Shown here in pieces: positions 34,693 through 45,146 of a stretch of 64,000 nt of DNA (positions within the stretch are counted from its first letter, which is position 1; each line of letters begins with the position of its first letter). The stretch is taken from assembly GCF_013912375.1 (NCBI RefSeq), contig NZ_JACETV010000002.1:248001-312000 (forward strand), given 5' to 3'. Origin of the DNA: Emticicia sp. BO119 (GTDB lineage Bacteria > Bacteroidota > Bacteroidia > Cytophagales > Spirosomataceae). The position numbers were made by a program, and so were the translations under genes. The notes below the pieces were generated by a model. It did not search any database and had not been told where the DNA came from. It was given only the letters and a program-made list of their open reading frames with translations.

Positions 34693-36186
34693 TTAATGAG
34701 AGGCTATCCATTTCTGCCAACCTATATAGGCCGAACGCACGGCAGTATCTGATAAGTCAGGTTTTATTGTTTCGGTCTTTATCTGATTGAGTTTTTTTAA
34801 TTGTTCAATGTTTTTGTACACGCCGCTTTTCAAGCCCGCAAGGTAAGCAGCACCTAATGCTGAAATGTCAGCATTTGCCTGTTTTTTGAGTGGAATGCCT
34901 AATAAATCAACCAAGAAGCGAATCACAAACTGATTTCGCGCAATACCACCATTGACAGAAATCACTTGTAATGATGCGCCTGTATCCTGACTCATGGAGT
35001 TAATTACATCCTTTATCTGGTAGGGGATGCTTTCTAAGGCTGCTCTTACAATATGGTTTTTAGTTGTACCGAAAGTCATGCCTTCAATAGATGCCCTGCG
35101 GTTCATTTGCCAATGTGGGCCGCCCAGTCCACTAAATGCAGGTATCAGATATACACCTGCGTTATCTGGGACGGCATTAGCCATTGCTTCAGTTTCTGAT
35201 ACATGCTCAAAAAGATTAAGTTCGTTTTTCAACCATTCAATCGTTGAGCCACAAGCTATAATGGCCCCCTCAAGCGCATAATCAACCCGGTTTTCTATAC
35301 TCCAGCAAATAGTGGTCAGCATACCATTTGATGAGATAACGGGTCTATCACCAATATTCATCATGATTGAACTACCTGTGCCTAAAGTTACTTTGGCTGT
35401 GCCTTGTTCAAAACAGCCTTCGCCAAAGGTAGCAGCATGAGAATCACCAATAAGTGAATTTATTTTTAATGATGAATTTTGAAAATCCTCTATTTTAAAA
35501 TCCAGAGTCCACTCACCAAACTCATAAGAGGAGGGGCAAACTTCCGGCAGGTTTAATTTTTCTAATCCCCATTTTTTTAGAATTTCCTCGTCCCAGTTTA
35601 GGGTATTAATATTAAACAGGAGTGTTCGGTGGGCATTTGTATAATCGGTTTTAAAAGATTTTCCTCCGGTAAGTTTAAACAGCAGCCAGCAATCAATTGT
35701 GCCAAAATATACTTCTCTATTTTCTAATTTTTCTTTCAGAGTATTATCATTTTCAATCAGCCAGAGCAATTTAGTACCCGAAAAGTATGGGTCAATAATT
35801 AATCCGGTTTTTTCTTTAATGAAAGGCTCCTGATTCTGACCTTTTAGTCTTTGGCAAATATCAATAGAACGCTTACAAGCCCATACTATAGCAGGGGTAA
35901 GAGCGGTGCCTGATTTATCCCATAGTATAAAAGTTTCTCGCTGGTTACTAATGCCACAGGAAGCAATAGCAGAAACGCTGAATCCTTTGGCTACAAAATC
36001 TGACAGACATAAATACACTGAATCTAAAACATTCTGATAAATTTCTTCAGGGTTTTGTTCTACAAAGCCATTGTCGAAGTAATCGGTATGCAAATCGGTA
36101 TGCCCCTTGGCGATGGGATTGCCCTCGTTATCAAAAACAATAGATTTGGTGCTACTTGTACCCTGGTCTATGGCAAGAACAAACAT
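34693..36186 (-). CDS. FGGY-family sugar kinase (glycerol-kinase-like)
   Basis: 497 residues: N-terminal ATPase phosphate loop FVLAIDQGTSSTKSIVFD, substrate-domain blocks VEQNPEEIY and CGISNQRET, ALEGAIIACGSTIEWL, and the C-terminal LGGPHWQMNRRASIEGMTFG and NGGIARNQF. Overall it is closest in pattern to glycerol kinases, but it ends an operon with a sugar ABC importer, an isomerase and a split transketolase. A ketose kinase role (apulose-kinase-like) is therefore more likely than glycerol kinase. 41 bases separate it from the permease gene. Confidence 0.88.
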   Translation of the reverse strand: MFVLAIDQGTSSTKSIVFDNEGNPIAKGHTDLHTDYFDNGFVEQNPEEIYQNVLDSVYLCLSDFVAKGFSVSAIASCGISNQRETFILWDKSGTALTPAIVWACKRSIDICQRLKGQNQEPFIKEKTGLIIDPYFSGTKLLWLIENDNTLKEKLENREVYFGTIDCWLLFKLTGGKSFKTDYTNAHRTLLFNINTLNWDEEILKKWGLEKLNLPEVCPSSYEFGEWTLDFKIEDFQNSSLKINSLIGDSHAATFGEGCFEQGTAKVTLGTGSSIMMNIGDRPVISSNGMLTTICWSIENRVDYALEGAIIACGSTIEWLKNELNLFEHVSETEAMANAVPDNAGVYLIPAFSGLGGPHWQMNRRASIEGMTFGTTKNHIVRAALESIPYQIKDVINSMSQDTGASLQVISVNGGIARNQFVIRFLVDLLGIPLKKQANADISALGAAYLAGLKSGVYKNIEQLKKLNQIKTETIKPDLSDTAVRSAYIGWQKWIASH

Positions 36187-36227
36187 TGGTAAGGTTGAAA
36201 TTTATAATGATGAATGCAATTAGTGAT

Positions 36228-37187
36228 TTATTTCTTTTTGCTCTTCTGGTCGATAATAACTGCTAATAAAATTACTAAGCCTTTAACGACCTGTTGCCAG
36301 AATGGCGATACATTAAGAAGGACTAAACCGTTATTTAAAACCCCTATAACAATTGCTCCGATTACAGTACCTGTAATAGAGCCTATACCACCTGAAAGAG
36401 AAGTGCCACCGATTACTACAGCAGCAATTGAGTCTAACTCATAACTTGTACCAGCATTGGGTTGCGCAGAATTAAGGCGAGAACTGACCAGAATGCCCCC
36501 TATAGCAGCCATAATTCCTGCAATACCGTAGACTGCCAGTTTGATTGAATTAATGTTAATGCCAGAAAGAAAGGCTGCTTTCTCGTTACCCCCAATGGCA
36601 TAGATGTATCTTCCGAAAGTAGTTCTTTTACTGATAAACACACCCACTAAAACCACAATCAGAGAAATCCAGACGGGCACAGGAATACCAATGAACCAAC
36701 CTGAACCAATAAACTCAAAATTTTCTCCTAAATTTGAAATAGGCATGCCTTGAGTAAAAAGCATGGTGGCTCCACGAGCAATGGTAAGCATGGCCAATGT
36801 AACTACGAAAGGAGGGAGGGAGAACCGGGTAATGACCCACCCATTAAAAATACCAATCAGTAAGCCAATAAGTAGTGCTGCCAGGATACCCCCTAAGGTA
36901 GTGAACCCAATGAATAAATCGAAAGACTCAAGGGCAATACCGTTTTTGAGTAATCCGGCGCAAACGGCAGAAGTAAAAGCCAAGACAGAACCTACCGATA
37001 AATCAATACCTGCGGTCAGTACTACCAATGTCATTCCCACTGAAATGCAGACATTTACGGAGATTTGCCGTAGTACATTCCATAAATTATTGGCAGTCAG
37101 AAATTTATCTGATAATAGGCTGATTGCCAGACACAACACAAAAAGTGCGATTAAAGACTGTGATTTTTTTAATAATTCTTTATTCAT
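36228..37187 (-). CDS. Ribose-type ABC transporter permease
   Basis: 319 residues with about eight to ten membrane helices of the RbsC/BPD_transp_2 family. Characteristic blocks are TLVVLTAGIDLSVGSVLAF, ARGATMLFTQGMP and AVVIGGTSLSGGIGSITGT. It forms the inner-membrane channel for the sugar bound by the lipoprotein encoded upstream. 32 bases follow the ATPase gene. Confidence 0.93.
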   Translation of the reverse strand: MNKELLKKSQSLIALFVLCLAISLLSDKFLTANNLWNVLRQISVNVCISVGMTLVVLTAGIDLSVGSVLAFTSAVCAGLLKNGIALESFDLFIGFTTLGGILAALLIGLLIGIFNGWVITRFSLPPFVVTLAMLTIARGATMLFTQGMPISNLGENFEFIGSGWFIGIPVPVWISLIVVLVGVFISKRTTFGRYIYAIGGNEKAAFLSGININSIKLAVYGIAGIMAAIGGILVSSRLNSAQPNAGTSYELDSIAAVVIGGTSLSGGIGSITGTVIGAIVIGVLNNGLVLLNVSPFWQQVVKGLVILLAVIIDQKSKKK

Positions 37188-37219
37188 CTATTTTGAGTAA
37201 ACAGGTTAGGGAGAGGTCT

Positions 37220-38704
37220 TTAAATAGCGGCTTTCAACAGTTTATCTTCATTGGCTTCATCTGCCGGAAATTCAGCTTTGATTTTCCCTTCTGCCATAAC
37301 CAGTATTCTATCGGCTAAAGCTAATAATTCAGGGATTTCTGACGATACCAAGATAATACTTTTGCCTTCTCCTGCCAGTTTTTTAATAATTTCGTATATT
37401 TCGTTTTTGGCATTAATGTCAATTCCTCTGGTAGGTTCATCTAACATAAGAATTCCCGGACTCGTTGCCAGCCATTTAGCCAAGACCACCTTTTGTTGGT
37501 TACCTCCACTAAGATTCACGCATAGTTGTTGCGCAGAAGGCGTTTTAATAGCTAAAGCAGAAATATATTCTTTAGCAAGCCTCTGTTCAGATTTTTCGTT
37601 TAAAAGACTGTTTTCCGGTAAGGATGTCAGGCTGATATTTGAGGCAACGTTCATGCCCAATACCAGACCTTCGGTTTTCCGGTCTTCGGTTACAAATGCC
37701 ATTCCATGTTTGATCGCATCTTTGGGGGCTTTTATGCTTACTACCTGGTTGTTAATAGAAACAGTGCCTTTACTTTTAGCCGGGTTTACTCCAAAAATGG
37801 TCTGGAGTAATTCGGTTCTACCTGCACCCATCAAACCGAAAATACCCAAGATTTCGCCCTCTTTGAGGTCAAAAGAGATATTATCAAGCAAATTCTGGTT
37901 TTTTAGTATGTGATGAGATAAGGTGAGATTGTTAATGCTCAGTATTGTATTTTTATCATTATTACTCACTTGTTTTTTCTGAATCAATACCTCGCGGCCT
38001 ACCATTTTCCTGATTAAATCCTGTTCGGTAGTCTGGCTTATTTCACCTGCATCAATGCTGTTACCATCCCGCATAACCATATAAGTGTCTGCAATTCTGA
38101 ACAGTTCGTCCATTTTATGAGAAATGTAGACAATGGTTTTACCCTCTTTTTTGAGGTCTGCAATGATGCGGTGCAGGTTTTCAATTTCTTTATCGCTGAG
38201 TGCCGATGTCGGCTCGTCCATCAGAATTACCTGGGCATCAGCCAATAAGGCTTTGGCAATTTCTACGAGTTGTTGCTCGCCTACTTTCAGGTTTTCTACT
38301 AAGGTAGTAGGAGAGATATTGAGTTCTAATTTATGAAGCAGATCTTTGGTTATCTGTGTCATTTTAAAGGTATCCAACAAGCCCCAGCTATTATGGATTT
38401 CCTTACCCAGAAACAGGTTTTCAACAATGTTCAGCGCAGGAATCAGGTTTAATTCCTGATGAATGATGGCGATTCCTGCTTTTTGAGCATCTTTGATGTT
38501 TTTAAATCTGACAGTTTTTTCATTTAATACAATTTCTCCTTCATAATCAGTATAAACTCCTGTAAGTATCTTCAGAAGCGTAGACTTACCTGCTCCGTTT
38601 TCACCCAGAATAGCATTGACTTTTGATGGGTAAAAAGTCAGATTCACCTCATTCAACGCCTTTACTCCCGGAAAAGACTTAGATATGTTAATAGTTTTTA
38701 ACAA
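37220..38704 (-). CDS. Ribose-type ABC transporter ATP-binding protein (two ABC domains)
   Basis: 494 residues, RbsA-like. Domain 1 has Walker A GENGAGKST, signature LKVGEQQLVEIAK and Walker B VILMDEPTSAL; domain 2 has the usual degenerate Walker A GLMGAGRTELLQ, signature LSGGNQQKVVLAK and Walker B ILMLDEPTRGID. It energises pentose-type uptake. The frame starts with TTG at 38704, 9 bases after the DUF2291 stop; the homologous start LKTINISKSFPGVKAL supports it. Confidence 0.93.
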   Translation of the reverse strand: MLKTINISKSFPGVKALNEVNLTFYPSKVNAILGENGAGKSTLLKILTGVYTDYEGEIVLNEKTVRFKNIKDAQKAGIAIIHQELNLIPALNIVENLFLGKEIHNSWGLLDTFKMTQITKDLLHKLELNISPTTLVENLKVGEQQLVEIAKALLADAQVILMDEPTSALSDKEIENLHRIIADLKKEGKTIVYISHKMDELFRIADTYMVMRDGNSIDAGEISQTTEQDLIRKMVGREVLIQKKQVSNNDKNTILSINNLTLSHHILKNQNLLDNISFDLKEGEILGIFGLMGAGRTELLQTIFGVNPAKSKGTVSINNQVVSIKAPKDAIKHGMAFVTEDRKTEGLVLGMNVASNISLTSLPENSLLNEKSEQRLAKEYISALAIKTPSAQQLCVNLSGGNQQKVVLAKWLATSPGILMLDEPTRGIDINAKNEIYEIIKKLAGEGKSIILVSSEIPELLALADRILVMAEGKIKAEFPADEANEDKLLKAAI

Positions 38705-38713
38705 TGTAAGATA

Positions 38714-39319
38714 TTATTCTGTTTTTGAAATTTTGATTGGCAAAATGCTTACTATCGTCGATTTTTCTGGTATTTTGCTTAATTTGGTTGCCCCGCTTAC
38801 TATTATTTCATCGCCTACGCTGATATTTTTTAAATCTTCTGGAATTGCCTTTTCTCTGATAATCATATTCAATGCTTCCGAGAGTTTGTTGAAATCGGCA
38901 TTGGTCTTAAAGTCGGTTAGTTTGACTAAGCCCGAAGCGTCTCTGATGGCATTGCCGAAGATGTATTTTGTGTCTATAGTAAGTATGTTATTATTTTCGG
39001 TAGCCACTTTTAACCCGTTTGCCTGTTTTTGTATCACTTTCCCCTTGCCTTTTACCATAAAATAGGCTGAGTTTCCAATTCCTAACCGGTTACCATAAGC
39101 CTTAAATGCCGAATCAGGATTCGATTGAACCAATGCCAGTAATTTTGAAAGTTCAACCGAACGAGCACTTGTGAGAATCCCCTGATAATATAGGGAGTCA
39201 GCAAAAGCATTGAAATTAAAACTGCTTTGCTTTTGATTTCTTACTTCACTTAGCTTGCTGAAATAGACGGAGTTATAGCCAAGAATAAGCAGGATTACGA
39301 TGGATATACCTTTTTTCAT
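38714..39319 (-). CDS. DUF2291 protein associated with the sugar ABC transporter
   Basis: 201 residues: one N-terminal hydrophobic segment (GISIVILLILGYNSVYFS) and a periplasmic domain with FADSLYYQGILTSARSVELS, FMVKGKGKVIQ and a C-terminal beta part (VGDEIIVSGATKL). This is the pattern of DUF2291, a family that travels with pentose/polyol ABC transporter operons; its biochemical role is not known. It sits between binding protein and ATPase genes. Confidence 0.75.
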   Translation of the reverse strand: MKKGISIVILLILGYNSVYFSKLSEVRNQKQSSFNFNAFADSLYYQGILTSARSVELSKLLALVQSNPDSAFKAYGNRLGIGNSAYFMVKGKGKVIQKQANGLKVATENNNILTIDTKYIFGNAIRDASGLVKLTDFKTNADFNKLSEALNMIIREKAIPEDLKNISVGDEIIVSGATKLSKIPEKSTIVSILPIKISKTE

Positions 39320-39331
39320 GATGCTCGTTTA

Positions 39332-40249
39332 TTATTGATAGCTGCCAGCGTTGGCAATGGTTACCAATTCTACTTCTACAGGCACTCTTTGCGGGAAATC
39401 CCGCTTGCCCTTAAAATATTCATCGGCATACTGTGCAGCGGTTTTTGCCATTACTTTCGGGTACTGCATACCTGTTGCCACTATTTTCTTTTCTTTTATT
39501 TTTTCAATTACATCCGATGCCCCATCAAAGCCGAATACCTTTACTTTATCTGCTTTGCCTGCCGATTGTAAAGCCTGATAAGCTCCCATTGCCATCGCAT
39601 CGTTACCACAAAAAACAGCATCAATATCAGGGTGTGCCTGCATGATGGTTTCCAGTACTTCCATTGCCTTGTTGCGGTCGAAATCGCCACTTTGCTGGGC
39701 TATCATTTTCAGATTCGGGAATTTATCTACTACTGAATGAAATCCACCTGACCTCGCCCAAGTATTATTATCACCAACCAGACCAATTATTTCAGCGTAA
39801 TTCCCTTTTTCATTCAGGGCTTTTACAAACGTCACGCCTATTTCTACACAACCCGAATAATTATCAGAGAGAATCTGGCTCGTAGCGGCATTGTCAGCAT
39901 TGATTTCTCTGTCCATACAAAAAACCGGAATACCCACTTCTTTGGCTTTTAGTACATTGACAATAGAACCATCGGCATCAGTCGGGTTAAAGAGAATGGC
40001 ATCAAAGCCCGATGAAATCAGGTTTTCAAAATTGTCTGATTCAGTAGCCGGGTTATTCTGCGAATCGAAAATCTTGGCATCATAGCCTAATTTCCGGGCA
40101 TTTTCGGCCGCTGATTCGGCTAAAACCACAAACCAGGGATTATTAAGAGTGGAAATAACGACCGCTATTTTAGGTTTGTCATCTTGTTTTTCGTGACAGG
40201 AGACGCTTATTAAGTTGAGTAGTAAGAATAAAAAAAGGATTTTCTTCAT
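39332..40249 (-). CDS. Sugar-binding lipoprotein of the ABC transporter (RbsB-like)
   Basis: 305 residues from ATG at 40249; an in-frame TTG nine bases earlier overlaps the previous stop. Lipobox ISVSC follows the signal helix. The type I periplasmic binding fold shows [66 protein letters not shown] and VFGFDGA, all as in ribose-type binding proteins. The ligand is probably a pentose. It lies directly after the nucleoside-hydrolase-like gene. Confidence 0.92.
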   Translation of the reverse strand: MKKILFLFLLLNLISVSCHEKQDDKPKIAVVISTLNNPWFVVLAESAAENARKLGYDAKIFDSQNNPATESDNFENLISSGFDAILFNPTDADGSIVNVLKAKEVGIPVFCMDREINADNAATSQILSDNYSGCVEIGVTFVKALNEKGNYAEIIGLVGDNNTWARSGGFHSVVDKFPNLKMIAQQSGDFDRNKAMEVLETIMQAHPDIDAVFCGNDAMAMGAYQALQSAGKADKVKVFGFDGASDVIEKIKEKKIVATGMQYPKVMAKTAAQYADEYFKGKRDFPQRVPVEVELVTIANAGSYQ

Positions 40250-40254
40250 AGGTT

Positions 40255-41655
40255 TCAAGGGATAACGTTGACAATTACTCTTTGATAACGTGTCAGGTTA
40301 GGAGTGCCGTTGTCGGTAACTTCTAATATAAAGTGCATGGTTTTGGGTTCGGTTACTTTGGGGGCTGTAAAACTGATTTCCTGACTGGCAGGGTTTTTTA
40401 GTACAAATCTGCTGGCAGTCAGGCTGCCTACTTCTTTGTAAAAGAACCAGTTATAATTTACTTCATTATTATCCGGGTCAGTTGCTTTGCCAGATAACAC
40501 TACATTTGCTCCTGATTTCACTGTAATGGTATTCCCATGACTTAATGATATTACCGGAGGGTGATTGGCTTCTTTATAGGTTTTGGCTACACACCAGTCC
40601 ATACGGGCGAAGAAATCATTCTGAAAGGCTTTCCTCCATCGCCAGATAGTGGCCTGGTTGCTGGTATGATAGGCTTTGGTAATGTCGCTATACACCTCAT
40701 CCTGTGTATCTGTCCAGATAGGGCGGGTTTCTGGTTCATACATATACTTTTTGAACTGCGGGATATACAATTCGTACCGACCTCCCCAACTACCATAATC
40801 AGGATGTTCAGGGTCATTTAAACCATTGTTGATTAAACCCATAAATGATGGACTGTCTCCTTCCATCAGAAAAGAAATCTGGGGATATTTTTCACCTAAC
40901 GCTCCGTGATTCTGACGGACGTGCTGGTCTAAATATTTATTACGAACAATAGTAGTATCTGCACCAGTGAATCTTCCATGAAAAATATCTCCCGAAATGC
41001 CCGACCAAGTAGCATAGTGGTATTGTCCGCCGCCGTTTTCTTCATAACCCGGACTTACGATATAAAATAAATCAGGGAAGTTCTTACGAATCCACGGTCC
41101 AGTATCGTCCTGATCAGAAATAGTATAGACACGCAATTTCTTCACAATCCGGGTAACATCTGCTGGCTTCTGCGTCTTTTGTAATTTATAGAGTGCCTGT
41201 GCCAATACATTTGTTCCGCCCCATGCCTGGATGTATAAAGGGCGGGTATCGTTTTTAAGCATACTTTGTACCAACCAGTCTGAACCTTCGGAGTCTTTGC
41301 CTTCGCCTAAGCCCTCTTTACCAAAAACAGGTAAACCTTTTTTGATGATAGCGTGCATATAGGCTTCAGTAGGATAGCCCTTTTCATGTATTTCCAGATT
41401 ATCCCTTACTTTTCCATAGGCATCTGTAATTTCATGCAAACGCCATTCGGCAGTCTTGGTGCGTTGCCAGCAGGAGGTGGTAGCTATCAGACCCTCAATA
41501 TCAAACTGGTTGGCATAAGTCAGGAATCGTACATAAGACATGGCATCATCTGGCTCATTTTCAATATCTGTCAGTACAAATACTCTTGGTTTTTGTGCAA
41601 AGGAAGCGTAGCAGACCAGTGATAGTATCAAAAAACTAATGATTCGGCGTTTCAT
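40255..41655 (-). CDS. Secreted nucleoside-hydrolase-like (DUF1593) protein
   Basis: 466 residues from ATG at 41655 (one base after the upstream stop; an earlier TTG is rejected), with a signal peptide ([18 protein letters not shown]). The N-terminal domain opens with [20 protein letters not shown], an Asp-rich block comparable to the metal site of nucleoside hydrolases. Other blocks are [17 protein letters not shown] and [18 protein letters not shown], followed by a C-terminal Ig-like domain ([20 protein letters not shown]). A paralogue sits at 48943. It may hydrolyse a glycosidic bond in the same substrate; activity not established. Confidence 0.85.
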   Translation of the reverse strand: MKRRIISFLILSLVCYASFAQKPRVFVLTDIENEPDDAMSYVRFLTYANQFDIEGLIATTSCWQRTKTAEWRLHEITDAYGKVRDNLEIHEKGYPTEAYMHAIIKKGLPVFGKEGLGEGKDSEGSDWLVQSMLKNDTRPLYIQAWGGTNVLAQALYKLQKTQKPADVTRIVKKLRVYTISDQDDTGPWIRKNFPDLFYIVSPGYEENGGGQYHYATWSGISGDIFHGRFTGADTTIVRNKYLDQHVRQNHGALGEKYPQISFLMEGDSPSFMGLINNGLNDPEHPDYGSWGGRYELYIPQFKKYMYEPETRPIWTDTQDEVYSDITKAYHTSNQATIWRWRKAFQNDFFARMDWCVAKTYKEANHPPVISLSHGNTITVKSGANVVLSGKATDPDNNEVNYNWFFYKEVGSLTASRFVLKNPASQEISFTAPKVTEPKTMHFILEVTDNGTPNLTRYQRVIVNVIP

Positions 41656-41656
41656 A

Positions 41657-43276
41657 TCAGTCAGGGGTTGTTTCAATAATTCTCAAGGCGATATAGGGTT
41701 TTAAGGGCAGTCTTATTTTCCGGTTTTCTTTGTCGGCAATCCGGTAATCGTTCACTTCTGCTCCTTCAAAAACTGTATTGACTTTTGTTACGGTCATATC
41801 CCATGTATCAATAATTTCTACTTTATATTTAGTACCGGATTTCGGTCGTTCAGAATTGGCGTTCTTATGGGGTAAATCAAAAGACCAATATTCAAGCATT
41901 TCTTTTCCGAAGTAAATAAGATACGTGCCTTTCCCGTTGGTGGCAGTCTTAAAATCCCGACTGACATCAGCCATTTCTAATGGTCCGGTTTCTGTTAGTA
42001 TTTTTCTTGCAAAGGCAGCTCTTTTCCAGCTTTTGCCTGCGAATTTTCCGCCTTTTGCCCAGAAGATGGTATCCCGGTGGTCTTTAAACATAAAAGATTC
42101 TCCATGCGTAACGTAAGTACCCCCAATCAATCCCATCCAGATCAGATGATTCATTTCCTCACCGCTGTATCTTCCCCATCGGGATTTTAGATTGCCTTCA
42201 TAACCTACCTCATCAAAAATGATGGGCTTTGGATAAATGCTTCGGACGATGGCTGATCCTCCCCAGTTGATAACAGGCGATTCATCCTGAATGGAAGTAT
42301 GAGTGATTTCCGGCATCCGGTAATCAAAGTATTTGGCTGTGCTACCATGAATAGAACATAAATGATGATAAGGGTCGGCTTTAACAACTGCTTTGATTAA
42401 GGCTTCCCAGTCTTTATCAGTCTTACTTTTTACATAATCGTATTCATTCGCCAATGACCACCAGACATTACGAAAAGACGCCAGACGAGCCACTAAATAT
42501 TTAATATAATTCAGATTTGCCGCCATAGGTATTTCATCAAAACCCCATCTTCCTTTATCATAAGGGTGAAAAAGAATTAAATCTGCTTCAATGCCTAATG
42601 TGCGCAAGTCATCAATCCGTTTTTCTAAGTGCTGGAAAAAGACAGGGTTAAATTGATTGAAATCCCAGACTTTTACTTCATTCCCTTTCGCATCTTTTTT
42701 TACTTCTTTTATTATATAAGGATAAATTGGCGGTTCTTCTTTGACCAACTCATAATTTTTAGGGAACACACACATCCTGATTTTATTAAACCCTGCATTC
42801 TGCAAGGATTTTAAGGTTTGTTGTTGAACACCTTCTGCCATGTGCGTCCAGGCATAGGCAGTTGTTCCGAAAGGAAAATAAGCTGTGCTATCGGCATATT
42901 TGAAATGATAAATTTGCGAAACCCGGACAACGCCGTGATTATTTGAAACCGCTTTAATGCACTCAAATTCACCTCTTTTATTGTTTAAGGTAGTAAGCGG
43001 ACTATTGGTGCTGTATTTCCAGATACCCGTTTTTTCAGGCATGAAACGGATAACGTATTGGTTATTGCCATCATAAAAGCCAGAGATAATGATGGAAGTA
43101 TCTTTATGGGTAAAAGTTGCGGACAGCAGATTATCCGAAAAGTTATTTTTATCTGAACTATTGGGCAACTTTAATTCAAACCGATTCCATTGCTCAATTT
43201 TTTGTTGAGAGAAAGCAGGTTCTTTACTCAAAAAAAGCCAGATAGCTAATAAAAATATACCTTTTAATCTTCGCAT
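41657..43276 (-). CDS. Secreted apiosidase-like glycoside hydrolase (DUF5060-DUF4038)
   Basis: 539 residues from ATG at 43276, with signal peptide (GIFLLAIWLFLSKEPAFSQ). Residues ~25-110 form a DUF5060-type beta domain (ATFTHKDTSIIISGFYDGN, GIWKYSTNSPLTTLNNKRGE). Residues ~115-430 form a TIM-barrel of the DUF4038/apiosidase-like family (YFPFGTTAYAWTHMAEG, RMCVFPKNYE, VWWSLANEYDYVKSKTDKDW with the candidate acid/base Glu, PIIFDEVGYEG with the candidate nucleophile). A beta domain ends the protein. The family includes the GH140 endo-apiosidase of rhamnogalacturonan-II degradation, but other activities exist. Confidence 0.8.
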   Translation of the reverse strand: MRRLKGIFLLAIWLFLSKEPAFSQQKIEQWNRFELKLPNSSDKNNFSDNLLSATFTHKDTSIIISGFYDGNNQYVIRFMPEKTGIWKYSTNSPLTTLNNKRGEFECIKAVSNNHGVVRVSQIYHFKYADSTAYFPFGTTAYAWTHMAEGVQQQTLKSLQNAGFNKIRMCVFPKNYELVKEEPPIYPYIIKEVKKDAKGNEVKVWDFNQFNPVFFQHLEKRIDDLRTLGIEADLILFHPYDKGRWGFDEIPMAANLNYIKYLVARLASFRNVWWSLANEYDYVKSKTDKDWEALIKAVVKADPYHHLCSIHGSTAKYFDYRMPEITHTSIQDESPVINWGGSAIVRSIYPKPIIFDEVGYEGNLKSRWGRYSGEEMNHLIWMGLIGGTYVTHGESFMFKDHRDTIFWAKGGKFAGKSWKRAAFARKILTETGPLEMADVSRDFKTATNGKGTYLIYFGKEMLEYWSFDLPHKNANSERPKSGTKYKVEIIDTWDMTVTKVNTVFEGAEVNDYRIADKENRKIRLPLKPYIALRIIETTPD

Positions 43277-43280
43277 CAAC

Positions 43281-44240
43281 TTAGTTTTTTATCCATGTTA
43301 ACACTGTATCGCTTAATCCTTTCTTTGATATACCATAATGCTCAAAAATCTCTACCTGTGAACCCGAAACTGTATGGTCATCAGGTAGACCCACAATTTT
43401 GAATTGATTGTGAAAACCGTTTTGTAGCAGCAAAGAACCAACTGCCTCGCCTAAGCCCCCATAAACTGAATGTTCTTCTACTGTGATAATTGGCTTTCCG
43501 TTGGCGGCAATATGCATGATCAAAGTGCTATCCAAAGGCTTGACGGTGTGCATACTTACAACGGTACACGAAATTCCATGTTCTTGTGCCAGTACTTCTG
43601 CCGCCTGTACACATGGCAACACTGCTTCGCCAGTGGCTATAAATGTTAAATCTGTTCCCTCCTGAATGATGCGACCTTTACCAATTTTAAATGCACTATT
43701 TTTTTCTAATACACCACTCAATGAATCAGGCATATTTTTCTTGCCGAACCGGATATACACAGGGCTTGTCATTTCAGCGGCTTGCCTGATGGCCTCTTCG
43801 GTCTCATAATTGTCAGCAGGTGCAACAATCGTAATATTATTGATGGCGCGAAGCACTGCATAATCATGCAGGCTATGGTGAGTACTGCCCAATGCTCCAT
43901 AACTTACGCCTGCCGAAATACCAATGAGTTTAACGGCGTTATCAGAATAACAGACATCGTTTTTAATCTGCTCTAATGCCCTTGCCGTAAGAAAACAAGC
44001 CGGAGAAACTGCAAAGGCTTTTTTGCCCATACTTGCAAGCCCCGTGGCGACACCAACCAGATTTTGTTCAGCAATCCCTACCTCTACAATCTGTTCAGGG
44101 AAACACTGTCCGTAAGGTACTAACTTACCCGAGCCACGCGAATCGCTCGTTACTACATAAATATCTTTATCCTGTTGAGCCAGAGACTGTAATGTTTCTG
44201 AGAAAACCTCAAGATTCGCTTTATTAATTGTAAAATTCAT
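43281..44240 (-). CDS. Transketolase, C-terminal subunit
   Basis: 319 residues from ATG at 44240 (MNFTINKANLEVF); a longer frame starting at 44276 lies in the gap after the N-terminal subunit. It has the pyrimidine-binding domain (VEVGIAEQNLVGVATGLASM with the catalytic Glu, SYGALGSTHHSLHDYAVLRA) and the transketolase C-terminal domain (PIITVEEHSVYGGLGEAVG). Together with the next gene it makes a split thiamine-diphosphate enzyme, as in apulose-4-phosphate transketolase AptAB. Four bases separate it from the glycosidase gene. Confidence 0.9.
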   Translation of the reverse strand: MNFTINKANLEVFSETLQSLAQQDKDIYVVTSDSRGSGKLVPYGQCFPEQIVEVGIAEQNLVGVATGLASMGKKAFAVSPACFLTARALEQIKNDVCYSDNAVKLIGISAGVSYGALGSTHHSLHDYAVLRAINNITIVAPADNYETEEAIRQAAEMTSPVYIRFGKKNMPDSLSGVLEKNSAFKIGKGRIIQEGTDLTFIATGEAVLPCVQAAEVLAQEHGISCTVVSMHTVKPLDSTLIMHIAANGKPIITVEEHSVYGGLGEAVGSLLLQNGFHNQFKIVGLPDDHTVSGSQVEIFEHYGISKKGLSDTVLTWIKN

Positions 44241-44299
44241 CGTTTCAATACAATACAGATTTGTAGCTTTTTTCAAATCTGTGTTCTTGATTCAGTCTC

Positions 44300-45106
44300 T
44301 TAATTTAGTTCCAGTAAAGCCGCTTCGTATTGCTCGGCACTTGGTACGCCATGATGCCATTTCAATATATTTTCCATATAGCTGATGCCTTTACCTTTGG
44401 TTGTATGTGCAATTACAAATGATGGTTTGTCAGGTTCAAATGGGAGGCCTTCTAAGGTCTGTGTCAATGCTTCTACATCATTGCCATCTACATGTTTTAC
44501 TACCCAGCCGAAGGCTTCTAATTTTTTATCCAAAGGCTCAAGACCCATTACATCGGCATTGGGGGCGGTAATCTGTAATTTGTTGTAATCCAATATGGCG
44601 CAAAGATTATCTAATTTATAATGGGCGGCAAACATAAATGCCTCCCAGTTAGATCCTTCAGCCATTTCTCCATCACCTAAAACAGTAAAAACTCTTACAC
44701 CGGATTTATCTTTTTTAGCAGCTAAGGCATTGCCACAGCAGATAGATAAACCATGCCCTAAACCTCCTGTATTTTGCTCTATCCCTTTGATTTTTTTGGT
44801 AGGATGGCCAATATAAGGCGACTGGTATTTACACAATGTTAATAAATCTTCTTCTGCAAAAAAGCCTTTATCTGCCAGCACTACATAAAGCGCTTCTACA
44901 CAATGTCCTTTGCTCTGGATATATCTGTCTCGTAGATTGGAATCAAAGTTTTCAGGCGAAACATTCATGATTCTGTTATATAAGACATTAAGAATATCAA
45001 TGACCGATAAACTCCCACCCGTATGCCCTGCTTTGGCATTATAGATATATTTCAGAATGTTTCTTCTGTATAGTTTTGATTTTTCTTGTAATGCTTTGAG
45101 TTCCAT
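44300..45106 (-). CDS. Transketolase, N-terminal subunit
   Basis: 268 residues with the thiamine-diphosphate-binding domain: GHTGGSLSVIDILNVLY, KGHCVEALYVVLADKGFF, GGLGHGLSICCGNALA and the Mg/ThDP motif GDGEMAEGSNWEAFMFA ... LDYNKLQ. Complete for a split subunit (~270 residues). It would transfer a two-carbon ketol unit between sugar phosphates. 59 bases separate it from the C-terminal subunit, and a 190-base gap holding a palindromic repeat separates it from the isomerase. Confidence 0.92.
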   Translation of the reverse strand: MELKALQEKSKLYRRNILKYIYNAKAGHTGGSLSVIDILNVLYNRIMNVSPENFDSNLRDRYIQSKGHCVEALYVVLADKGFFAEEDLLTLCKYQSPYIGHPTKKIKGIEQNTGGLGHGLSICCGNALAAKKDKSGVRVFTVLGDGEMAEGSNWEAFMFAAHYKLDNLCAILDYNKLQITAPNADVMGLEPLDKKLEAFGWVVKHVDGNDVEALTQTLEGLPFEPDKPSFVIAHTTKGKGISYMENILKWHHGVPSAEQYEAALLELN

Positions 45107-45146
45107 TTTTCTTTGGTTTTCGGAAAGACATTTATAAAATTCAAAA

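Noticed and set aside
34493-34720. 75-codon minus-strand frame between the ELWxTDGT protein and the FGGY kinase
   Set aside because: It overlaps the kinase C-terminus and the promoter, hairpin and direct repeat of the surface-protein gene; the product has no recognisable pattern.
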